From Chloroflexota bacterium (GTDB lineage: Bacteria; Chloroflexota; UBA11872), in assembly GCA_026707185.1 (NCBI GenBank), contig JAPOXI010000077.1, positions 1-13,190 of the forward strand: DNA of 13,190 bases, given 5' to 3'. The position numbers and the translations under genes were made by a program. Of this stretch, positions 7,864-13,190 are shown in pieces. The first letter of the stretch is position 1. The number at the start of each line of letters is the position of its first letter. Under the pieces are notes generated by a model, which did not search any database, was not told the origin of the DNA, and was given only the letters and a program-made list of their open reading frames with translations.

Positions 7864-7990
7864 GTGCGAGAGCGGATCTTCGACCCCCACATAGAGACCG
7901 GCGCCGCCCTTCCGAGGACATCGGGTTCGATTCAGGATTGCCTCACGTTACAGTCAGCGAGCGTCGTGCCGGCGTCGTCAGCGAAGCTAT

Positions 7991-8010
7991 GCGCCGACGC
8001 ACTGCGGCGC
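7991..8010 (+). promoter_or_regulatory. Inverted repeat before the antitoxin ribosome-binding site
   Basis: GCGCCG (7991-7996) and CGGCGC (8005-8010) are perfect inverted arms around an 8-nt spacer, five bases before GGAGG (8016-8020). Phd-type antitoxins repress their own promoters by binding palindromes in this position, so it may be an autoregulatory operator or a hairpin limiting translation. I see no convincing promoter hexamers in the surrounding gap 7864-8028, and nothing else there. Confidence 0.35.
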
Positions 8011-8028
8011 TAGACGGAGGCACCAAAC

Positions 8029-8253
8029 ATGAAGGTCGTTGGCTACCGACAAGCCACACGGAACTTGGCTGGGGTTCTGGAAGCCGTGCAACAGGACGGC
8101 GCGGCCGTGATCCGCAATCGAGATGGACAGTCTTTCGTCGTTCGACCTGAGGGCGCGCACAAATCAGTGCTGGACGTCGAGGGAGTCGACCTCCGCGTAG
8201 GTACGGACGAGATCGTGGCCGCGGTTCGCGAAGGTCGCGAACGCGACGGCTGA
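8029..8253 (+). CDS. Phd/YefM-like antitoxin, apparently without a toxin
   Basis: Small protein of 74 aa beginning MKVVGYRQATRNLAGVLEAV, followed by an IRNRDGQSFVV strand. This is the N-terminal DNA-binding and dimerisation layout of Phd/YefM antitoxins (Y/R-x-A-x-x-N-L ... V-x-x-x-x-G). The C-terminal end GTDEIVAAVREGRER resembles the toxin-binding tail of antitoxins paired with PIN-domain VapC toxins. The ATG has GGAGG eight bases upstream. No toxin reading frame follows: the next gene, moaE, is convergent and starts its stop codon only 21 bases away, and nothing PIN- or RelE-like lies upstream. It could be a solitary antitoxin, a remnant of a pair, or a regulator acting in trans. Confidence 0.72.
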   Translation: MKVVGYRQATRNLAGVLEAVQQDGAAVIRNRDGQSFVVRPEGAHKSVLDVEGVDLRVGTDEIVAAVREGRERDG

Positions 8254-8274
8254 ATTCGTGTGCGGGGAGCCGGG

Positions 8275-8706
8275 CTACTGTGACGACGGCTGAGAGGAGA
8301 CCGGCTCGACCCAGACGGCGCCATCCTGGAAAAACTCTTTTTTCCAGATGGGGACACGGGTCTTGAGGGTGTCGATGATGTAACGGCAGGCCTCGAACGC
8401 CTCGGCGCGGTGCGGGGCGCCGACGGCGATGGCGACGCTGGCCTCGCCGATTTGCAATTCGCCGGTGCGGTGGGAGAGCGCGACGGCGTCCAGGCTCCAG
8501 CGCTGCATGGCTTCCTGGACGATCGCGCGCATCTGCGCGACGGCCATCGATTCGTATGCCTCGTAGCCGAGCTTGACGACCGGCCGGCCCTCGGCGTTGT
8601 CGCGCACGACGCCCAGGAACGTGCAGATCCCGCCGTTGGACGGCTTGTTGACGTGATCGATCAGCCGCGGCACGTCGATGGAGTCGGACGTGAGTTCGAC
8701 AATCAT
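8275..8706 (-). CDS. moaE: Molybdopterin synthase catalytic subunit MoaE
   Basis: Large subunit of molybdopterin synthase, which with thiocarboxylated MoaD inserts two sulfurs into cyclic pyranopterin monophosphate during molybdenum-cofactor synthesis in the cytosol. The 143 aa length is typical. Conserved blocks: GGICTFLGVVRDN (25-37), YEAYESMA (48-55), HRTGELQIGEASV (79-91), HRAEAFEACRYIIDTLK (99-115) and VPIWKKEFFQDG (118-129). K115 and the K122-K123 pair occupy the positions of the active-site lysines. The ATG overlaps the moaD stop codon as ATGA, so the two subunits are translated in a coupled way. A molybdenum enzyme using the cofactor is not in the window. Confidence 0.95.
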   Translation of the reverse strand: MIVELTSDSIDVPRLIDHVNKPSNGGICTFLGVVRDNAEGRPVVKLGYEAYESMAVAQMRAIVQEAMQRWSLDAVALSHRTGELQIGEASVAIAVGAPHRAEAFEACRYIIDTLKTRVPIWKKEFFQDGAVWVEPVSSQPSSQ

Positions 8707-9002
8707 CCGCCGGAGACCGGAGGGATTAGGGCCAGTTCGTCGCCGTCCGACAAGGGGGTGTCCGCCGCTACGAATGCTTCGTTCACGGCGAACGATACGT
8801 GCGGGACGCGCGAGGCGAAGTCGGGTACGCCCTGCGCCAAATCGCGAAGGGCGTCTGAGACCGTGGCGCCGGCGGGAAGGCCAAGGTTCCGTTGCCGACC
8901 ACCCATCAGGTCGGCCAGCGAGGCGAAGAACAAGACGCGCACGCTAATGGCGGCCGGAGCCACCGGCGGTTCCGCGGGCGGTGAACGCCTCGTTTCACGC
9001 AT
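8703..9002 (-). CDS. moaD: Molybdopterin synthase sulfur carrier subunit MoaD
   Basis: Ubiquitin-fold sulfur carrier, 99 aa from the ATG used here. It ends in PPVSGG, the C-terminal Gly-Gly that is adenylated and thiocarboxylated to feed sulfur to MoaE. The core VRVLFFASLADLMG and DGDELALIPPVSGG are typical. The first 19 residues (rich in R, P and A) are longer than usual. A GTG at residue 21 would give a standard-size protein opening MRVLFFASL, but it lacks a ribosome-binding site, and the ATG has only a weak AGGC, so the start is open. It overlaps moaE by four bases and is divergent from the moaB gene across a 76-bp gap. Confidence 0.88.
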   Translation of the reverse strand: MRETRRSPPAEPPVAPAAISVRVLFFASLADLMGGRQRNLGLPAGATVSDALRDLAQGVPDFASRVPHVSFAVNEAFVAADTPLSDGDELALIPPVSGG

Positions 9003-9078
9003 GCTTCGAGCCTACCAGTGGGCCGTAATCTGCTGGGTATTATTTCGAATCCAATCCCTTAGCCAAGGCGAGAGTCGC

Positions 9079-9615
9079 GTGAGTCACGACCATCGGCACG
9101 ACGAATCGGCATCGACTCGGGAGCACCGGCACGAGGCCGAGCAGATTGGCGCCGTGCCCTGTGCCGTGATTGTGATTAGCGATAGCCGTACCGAACGGAC
9201 CGACCGGTCCGGGCGCACGGCGACTGCCCTGATCCAGGCCGGCGGCCACGAGGTGATTCACGAGGCCCTGATCCGCAACGAGGCCGACGACATCCGAGCC
9301 GCGGTGGGCGCCGCCATTGACGCCGGCAGCCGGTTCGTCTTCTGCACGGGCGGGACCGGGCTGGGCGATCGGGACATCACGGTGGACACGGTGACGCCGA
9401 TGCTGGAGAAGGTGCTGGACGGCTACGGGGAGTGGTTCCGGCGTGCCAGCTGGGACCAGATCGGTGCGGCTTCGATCTTGTCGCGCGCGGTGGCCGGCAA
9501 GTTCCGGCGGGCCCTGGTGGTATGCGGGCCGGGATCTACAGCGGCGGTGGAACTGGCGCTGGGCGATCTGCTGGTGCCAGAGCTTCGCCACTTCATCCGC
9601 GAGGTGTCTCGCTAG
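9079..9615 (+). CDS. moaB: MoaB/Mog-family molybdopterin-binding protein
   Basis: Cytosolic protein of 178 aa from the MoaB/MogA family, which binds molybdopterin and, in active members, adenylates it before molybdenum insertion. Visible motifs: VISDSRT (32-38), FCTGGTGLGDRDITVDT (88-104), SRAVAG (135-140) and VCGPGSTAAVELAL (148-161). The GTG at 9079 was chosen with AAGGCGAG upstream; the frame is open far to the left only as antisense of moaD/moaE. The first 18 residues carry five histidines (H3, H5, H7, H16, H18), an unusual possible metal-binding tail. The stop codon TAG lies on the same CTAG as the stop of the convergent deformylase gene, so the genes overlap by four bases. MogA versus MoaB cannot be separated by eye. 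Confidence 0.88.
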   Translation: MSHDHRHDESASTREHRHEAEQIGAVPCAVIVISDSRTERTDRSGRTATALIQAGGHEVIHEALIRNEADDIRAAVGAAIDAGSRFVFCTGGTGLGDRDITVDTVTPMLEKVLDGYGEWFRRASWDQIGAASILSRAVAGKFRRALVVCGPGSTAAVELALGDLLVPELRHFIREVSR

Positions 9616-10163
9616 GCCTGCGTGTCTTCCTGGTCTTCGTCCTCCTCGGCAGGCGCCGGAACCCACTCAAGACCGTCCGGCGGAATCTGTTCAAGTTCGT
9701 CCAGGGAGTCCAGATGGTCGACGAAGAGCACGCCGTTCAGGTGATCGATCTCGTGCTGCAGGGCCTGCGCCAGCAATCCGTGAGCGTCAAGCCGGGCGGA
9801 CCGGCCATCGAGGCCCGTGTAGGTAACCGTCGCCGTGTGCGCGCGCTCCACCATCGCGCGAAAGCCGGGGAGGGACAGGCATCCCTCGCTCATGCTCTCG
9901 CGCTCACCCAGCCGGCGCAGCTCGGGGTTGATGAGGACGTATCGCATGCCGGCTTGCGGATCCTTCTCGTTGGGCGGGAGTTCGATCACGACCAGCCGCA
10001 GGAGTTCCCCGACCTGGGGCGCGGCGAGCCCAATGCCCAGGTTGGCGTGCATGGTTGCGAACATGTCGTCGACCAACGCCTCGACTTCGGGCGTGACCGT
10101 GGGTACCGGGTCCGCGACCTCGCGCAACACGGGATCGGGGAGTTCAAGGATTCGGCGCAGCAC
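9612..10163 (-). CDS. def: Peptide deformylase
   Basis: Metalloenzyme that removes the formyl group from the initiator methionine of new proteins at the ribosome; 183 aa. All three family motifs are intact: GIGLAAPQ (43-50), EGCLS (93-97) and QHEIDH (136-141). C95, H137 and H141 are the metal ligands and E138 the catalytic base. The acidic C-terminal tail (PAEEDEDQEDTQA) is extra. The start is GTG; an in-frame TAG lies just upstream, so no earlier start is possible. No clear Shine-Dalgarno is visible. It is convergent with moaB (shared CTAG) and divergent from two GNAT acetyltransferases that may modify protein N-termini. Confidence 0.94.
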   Translation of the reverse strand: MLRRILELPDPVLREVADPVPTVTPEVEALVDDMFATMHANLGIGLAAPQVGELLRLVVIELPPNEKDPQAGMRYVLINPELRRLGERESMSEGCLSLPGFRAMVERAHTATVTYTGLDGRSARLDAHGLLAQALQHEIDHLNGVLFVDHLDSLDELEQIPPDGLEWVPAPAEEDEDQEDTQA

Positions 10164-10248
10164 AGGCCGATGCTAGCAGCGGCCCGAACATGCATTGATG
10201 CGTCAGACTGGTACGTGCTCGCCGACCTGCCTACGACAAGGGGATGCG

Positions 10249-10827
10249 TTGGACGACGCTGACGAAGCCCATATTCCAGAGCTGCCGGCCGCCATTCGCA
10301 CGCGTCGCCTGACGCTGCGCCGGGTGCGCCTGGAGGACGCGGACGACGTCTTCAGTTTCGCGTGCGAGGACATCTGGATGCGGCTGCTGCCGGACGCGCG
10401 GCAGCCATACCAGCGGCGTGACGCGGAGCGCTGGGTGGCCCGGCGCTTCCTGGCGCACTGGCGAACTGAGCCGACCTGGGCCATTGAAGTCGATGGCCGG
10501 GTGGTCGGATGGGTCGGGCTGAACATCGAACCCGAACACGCGCAGGCCGAAGTGAGCTACGCAGTGCGACCTGACCTTCGAAGCCAGGGCCTGGCGACGG
10601 AGGCTGTTCGAGCGGTGGTGGACCGCGTGTTCCTGGACACGCAACTCGGCCGAGTCTGGGGTCGCGTCGACCCGCCCAACGTCGCGTCGGTTCGAGTGCT
10701 GGAAAAGGTTGGGATGCAGCAGGAGGCCGTGATGCGCCGCGCCTTTGTGCGCCAGGGCGAGCTGATCGACCTGGCGGTCTACGGCATGCTGCGGACGGAC
10801 TGGACGCCGCGGGCGCTGGACGCATGA
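10249..10827 (+). CDS. GNAT N-acetyltransferase, RimJ/RimL-like (copy 1)
   Basis: Acetyl-CoA-dependent acyltransferase of 192 aa. It opens with the RimJ/RimL-type RTRRLTLRRVRLEDADDV and has WAIEVDGRVVGWVGL as the central strands. The acetyl-CoA pyrophosphate loop is LRSQGLATEA, and NVASVRVLEKVGM is the conserved helix near the end. RimJ/RimL relatives acetylate protein N-termini, antibiotics or small metabolites; the substrate here is unknown. I chose the TTG with AAGGGG five bases upstream. Starts at 10195 (TTG) or 10198 (ATG) would add 17-18 cysteine-containing residues unlike the family. The gene overlaps a paralogous GNAT gene by ATGA. Confidence 0.85.
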   Translation: MDDADEAHIPELPAAIRTRRLTLRRVRLEDADDVFSFACEDIWMRLLPDARQPYQRRDAERWVARRFLAHWRTEPTWAIEVDGRVVGWVGLNIEPEHAQAEVSYAVRPDLRSQGLATEAVRAVVDRVFLDTQLGRVWGRVDPPNVASVRVLEKVGMQQEAVMRRAFVRQGELIDLAVYGMLRTDWTPRALDA

Positions 10828-11384
10828 GCGACGTGCCGCTGTTGCCGGACCAAATCGAGACGGAGCGGCTGCTACTGCGGCGATGGTCCCTGGCCGATGC
10901 GGACGACGTGCTGGCCTATGCCGCCGATCCGGAGTGGTCGCGGTTTCTACCGGTTCCCAAGCCGTACGAGCGGCGTCACGCCGAGGAGGCGGTGGCGATG
11001 TGGGTCTTGGAGGACTGGTCGACCCACCCGGTTTGGGCGATTGAGGTGGCCGGGCGCGCGTCTGGCCAAATCAACCTGCGGATCGATTATCAGCAGCGGA
11101 ACGCCGAGATGGGTTATGCGGTGGCACGGCGTTTTTGGGGGCGCGGCTATATGACGGAGGCGGCGCGGGCCGTGATCGACGCGGCGTTCGGGTCGTTGCC
11201 CGAATTAGTGCGCCTGCAGGCGGGCGCGAATGCCGGGAACCAGGCCTCCATCCGCGTCATGGAGAAGCTGGGAATGTCCTACGAAGGCACGCTTCGCCAC
11301 GCGACAGGGCGGAAAGGGAGCGATTCTCGCGAAGCAGGTGTGATCTACGCCTTCCTGCGGGAGGAGTGGGAGCCGACCCGCTAG
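10824..11384 (+). CDS. GNAT N-acetyltransferase, RimJ/RimL-like (copy 2)
   Basis: Second acetyltransferase of the same subfamily, 186 aa. Matching blocks: IETERLLLRRWSLADADDV at the N-terminus, WAIEVAGRASGQINLRI in the centre, acetyl-CoA loop FWGRGYMTEAARAV, and NQASIRVMEKLGMSYEGTLRH near the C-terminus. It is clearly paralogous to the gene before it (both carry LRR...L.DADDV, WAIEV.GR, EA.RAV.D..F and ASVRVLEK/ASIRVMEK) but well diverged, so the tandem duplication is old. The ATG overlaps the previous stop (ATGA). The 36-bp gap to the convergent ccdA gene has no recognisable terminator hairpin. Confidence 0.9.
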   Translation: MSDVPLLPDQIETERLLLRRWSLADADDVLAYAADPEWSRFLPVPKPYERRHAEEAVAMWVLEDWSTHPVWAIEVAGRASGQINLRIDYQQRNAEMGYAVARRFWGRGYMTEAARAVIDAAFGSLPELVRLQAGANAGNQASIRVMEKLGMSYEGTLRHATGRKGSDSREAGVIYAFLREEWEPTR

Positions 11385-11420
11385 CTGAAACTAAAGTCCC
11401 GGTGGCCTTGTTGACTGGTT

Positions 11421-12254
11421 CTAGAGGTTGAGCCCAGCGAAGAACATCCAGTAGTAGATGAGGTAGCCGCCGGCGCCAACCAGGAAGAGCGAGCTGGCGC
11501 GGTGGACGTGGGGGAGCGCGTTGCGCAAGAAGCGGGCGACGGCATCCCGGAATATGGCCGCGCCGATCGTGACCGCGATCACGACTACGCCCATGCCGAG
11601 GGCGAAGGCAAGGAATTGGCTGAACGAGGCCAGAAAGCCGGCAGCGCCAAGCGCACCACCGACGACGACCAGGAAGATTGGCAGGGTGCAGCTCAGCGAT
11701 CCGACCGCGTACCCAAGCCCAAACACGAAGGCGTTGCCGAGGTTGCGCTGCGGTGTGACCTGGATGCGGCTGGCCGCCAGGACGCCGATGTAGCGGTGGG
11801 TAATGAGCAGGTACGCGCCAAAGATCACCATCAGGACGCCAACCGACAGTCCCAGGAAGGGAAAGACGCGGCTGAGAAAGGTCCCGCCGGCAGCAATCAC
11901 CGCCCCAACCGCCGCAAAGATCAGGACGAAGCCAAGCGTGGCCATGAGGCCGACGGCCAGCGCCCGCGCCACGCGCCGGGAAGCGGAAAGCTGGTCGTAG
12001 CCGGCTTCCTGCGTGCCGAGCTGGTAGGCCACGTAGCCAGGCAACATGAAGAAGCCGCAGGGATTGACGCTGGCAACGACGCCGGCGGCGGCGGCGAAGC
12101 CGATGGGCAAGGCCCCCGCGAAATCCGACACGGCAGCCTCGGCGTTTGCCTGCACCGATATGAGCGCGCCGATCAGAACGGCTACCAGCAACCCCGGTAC
12201 GCCATAGCCCAGCGCCGTTCCCACCCACGGGCTTCGTGCCGATCCGGCGCTCAC
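11421..12254 (-). CDS. ccdA: CcdA/DsbD-type membrane thiol-disulfide transporter
   Basis: Integral membrane protein of 277 aa that should carry electrons from cytoplasmic thioredoxin across the membrane to extracytoplasmic thiol-disulfide proteins, as in cytochrome c maturation. The two functional cysteines are present: C66 in VASVNPCGFFMLPGY and C189 in GSLSCTLPIFLVVVGG, each in a membrane helix. About seven hydrophobic segments are visible, including an extra N-terminal one (about 17-36) ahead of the six-helix CcdA core. The GTG start has GAGGTG eight bases upstream, which overlaps the stop codon of the thioredoxin-like gene 12 bases before it. The pairing with a TlpA-like lipoprotein indicates its direct redox partner. 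No cytochrome c or Ccm/Ccs genes are in view, so the final target is unknown. Confidence 0.9.
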   Translation of the reverse strand: MSAGSARSPWVGTALGYGVPGLLVAVLIGALISVQANAEAAVSDFAGALPIGFAAAAGVVASVNPCGFFMLPGYVAYQLGTQEAGYDQLSASRRVARALAVGLMATLGFVLIFAAVGAVIAAGGTFLSRVFPFLGLSVGVLMVIFGAYLLITHRYIGVLAASRIQVTPQRNLGNAFVFGLGYAVGSLSCTLPIFLVVVGGALGAAGFLASFSQFLAFALGMGVVVIAVTIGAAIFRDAVARFLRNALPHVHRASSLFLVGAGGYLIYYWMFFAGLNL

Positions 12255-12266
12255 TGCGCAGTCACC

Positions 12267-12884
12267 TCAGCCTCCTGACGCCTGAACCAGTTCGTTGATG
12301 AATTCGGTGGTTGAGGCCTCGTCCAGGATGCCGGTCCACTGACGGGAAATCTGGGACTGTGCGGTGATGAACAGGGTGGAAGGCATACCCAGCACCTGGT
12401 ATCGCTGCATGACCGTGGCGTCCGACGTGGTCCCCACGGGATAGGTGACGCCCAACTCCTCCGCGAGCGCCTGGCCTTCCGCGCGAGTGCCCAGGTTGAT
12501 CAGGGGGCCGACATCCAGACCCACCAGCAACACGCGGTCCCTGGCGGCTTGCCACGCGTGATCGAACTCCGGCATTTCCACGCGGCAGGGCGGACACTGG
12601 GCGGCCCAGAAATTCAGGACCACGGGCTTGCCGGCCGCGAGGATCTGGCTGAACTGAACAGTCTCGCCGCCGACCAGGTCCGCCCCCTGGTAAGCCTCGA
12701 ACGTGAAGTCGGGTGCGGGACGAGACTCGCCGGTGGGAAAGCCGGTGGCATCAGTGGTCGCCGCGGTGGTTGGCGCCGGCGTGGTCTCGGAAGTCGTGGC
12801 TTCACCGCAGGCCGCAAACAACATGCCAACACCAATTCCGGCCACTACCCGGCGTCGTCCGACCTGGCTCCGGCGTGCGCGCAT
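12267..12884 (-). CDS. TlpA/ResA-like thioredoxin-fold lipoprotein
   Basis: Membrane-anchored thiol-disulfide oxidoreductase of 205 aa. The N-terminus has basic residues (RRSQVGRRR, which could also serve the Tat pathway), a hydrophobic stretch and lipobox FAAC with C26 as the lipidated cysteine. A Thr/Ala-rich linker (29-47) follows, then the redoxin domain. The active site is WAAQCPPC (93-100), and the cis-proline loop GMPSTLFI is intact. Relatives such as ResA, CcmG and TlpA reduce apocytochrome c or other exported proteins and are recharged by CcdA. The downstream ccdA gene, 12 bases away, fits exactly. The ATG has a weak GGAAC-type site upstream and a GATAAT -10 candidate about 32 bases before it. 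Confidence 0.9.
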   Translation of the reverse strand: MRARRSQVGRRRVVAGIGVGMLFAACGEATTSETTPAPTTAATTDATGFPTGESRPAPDFTFEAYQGADLVGGETVQFSQILAAGKPVVLNFWAAQCPPCRVEMPEFDHAWQAARDRVLLVGLDVGPLINLGTRAEGQALAEELGVTYPVGTTSDATVMQRYQVLGMPSTLFITAQSQISRQWTGILDEASTTEFINELVQASGG

Positions 12885-12915
12885 TCAGTTCCGTCCCGCT
12901 TGCTGCCTGAAGGCG

Positions 12916-12921
12916 ATTATC
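12916..12921 (-). promoter_or_regulatory. Candidate -10 element for the tlpA-like/ccdA pair
   Basis: GATAAT (5 of 6 matches), preceded by TTG, lies about 32 bases upstream of the lipoprotein ATG, a suitable place for a short leader. No -35 hexamer matches well at 16-18 bp. The rest of the divergent gap 12885-13048 shows no strong hairpin or second promoter that I would trust. Confidence 0.3.
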
Positions 12922-13048
12922 CAAGCATTCTGCGGGGCAACGCGAATCGGCGGTGGTGAGATCGCCTACACAGCGGCAAGTTTCTGGCGCGGCTATGCTC
13001 GAATTCGCCGACCGTCGGCATTAGCGACCTGCCAGGAGCGGCCAGCCC

Positions 13049-13190
13049 GTGGACTCGATGCAGCCTCAGCGGCTGACAGCCCCGCAACTCGTGGCGGCGA
13101 TCGCCGGCGTCGCGACGCTGGTGGCACTGATCGTGGTGATCGGGCTGGTGATGCGGGGCGGAAACGAGCGCAGCGGCCTGGGGATCATCT
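13049..13190 (+). CDS. N-terminus of a membrane-anchored protein, cut by window edge
   Basis: First 47 codons of an unidentified gene. The GTG has AGGAG ten bases upstream; an ATG three codons later is too far from that site. The sequence opens MDSMQPQRLTAPQL, followed by one hydrophobic helix (about 14-35, VAAIAGVATLVALIVVIGLV) and then MRGGNERSGLGII. This is the layout of a protein with a single N-terminal membrane anchor or uncleaved signal and the body outside the cell membrane. The visible part is too short to name a family. It is divergent from the thioredoxin lipoprotein gene. Confidence 0.65.
   Translation, partial: MDSMQPQRLTAPQLVAAIAGVATLVALIVVIGLVMRGGNERSGLGII

Noticed and set aside
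8225..8241. Inverted repeat TTCGCG/CGCGAA at the end of the antitoxin gene
   Set aside because: It lies within codons for a conserved tail, lacks a T-tract and is short; not convincing as a terminator.
8321..8351. Near-perfect inverted repeat with A5/T6 arms (CTGGAAAAA / TTTTTCCAG) resembling a terminator
   Set aside because: It encodes the conserved IWKKEFFQDG motif of moaE, so codon content explains it; it has no GC stem followed by a T-tract, and it lies inside the gene rather than at its end.
8410..9078. Long plus-strand open frame running into moaB from the left
   Set aside because: It is antisense to moaE and moaD, which show clear family motifs; the moaB domain begins after the GTG at 9079.
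9003..9078. Possible promoter TATTAT (9038-9043) in the moaD/moaB gap
   Set aside because: No acceptable -35 hexamer at the right distance on either strand, so it was not listed as a feature.
11257..12228. 323-codon minus-strand frame overlapping ccdA and the second GNAT gene
   Set aside because: Arg/Gly-rich shadow frame; ccdA and GNAT in their own frames have conserved motifs.

Overview
This is a GC-rich, gene-dense bacterial chromosome segment with 15 complete genes, two partial genes at the edges, and no mobile element, RNA gene or CRISPR array that I can see. Lipoproteins with Thr/Ala/Pro-rich linkers, frequent GTG/TTG starts, a ferredoxin-ASKHA corrinoid-activator-type protein and a stand-alone NuoB would fit a Chloroflexota (Dehalococcoidia/SAR202-like) genome. 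That is a stylistic inference, not a demonstrated placement.

Left part, all minus strand, read from 3872 down to 1: nuoB-type complex I subunit, PHP-domain phosphoesterase, a 12-helix-type MOP/MATE-like membrane protein, then an ABC exporter ATPase and the first codons of its ABC-2 permease (cut by the window edge). nuoB, PHP and the MATE-like gene are tightly spaced. The ABC pair seems to have its own promoter (perfect TTGACA overlapping the stop codon of the MATE-like gene), a leader of about 210 nt and an intrinsic terminator that ends only 26 nt before the ATPase start. This arrangement looks like transcription attenuation and is the most interesting regulatory signal in the window.

Middle part, plus strand: a [2Fe-2S]/ASKHA (RACo/RamA-type, DUF4445) protein whose stop overlaps the GTG start of a 670-residue lipoprotein with 16 uninterrupted TPR units built by nested duplication. 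A small Phd-like antitoxin follows, with no toxin beside it. Next come molybdenum-cofactor genes: moaD-moaE on the minus strand (ATGA overlap), divergent from a moaB/mog gene on the plus strand.

Right part: peptide deformylase (minus) is convergent with moaB, the two stop codons sharing the same CTAG. Two paralogous RimJ/RimL-type GNAT acetyltransferases run divergently from it, overlapping by ATGA. A TlpA/ResA-like thioredoxin lipoprotein and a CcdA-type membrane thiol transporter form a minus-strand pair that probably moves reducing equivalents to the outer face of the membrane. The window ends in the first 47 codons of a plus-strand gene with an N-terminal membrane helix. No gene-free stretch exceeds 300 bases. 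The longest are 925-1168 (leader/attenuator), 7864-8028 and 12885-13048.
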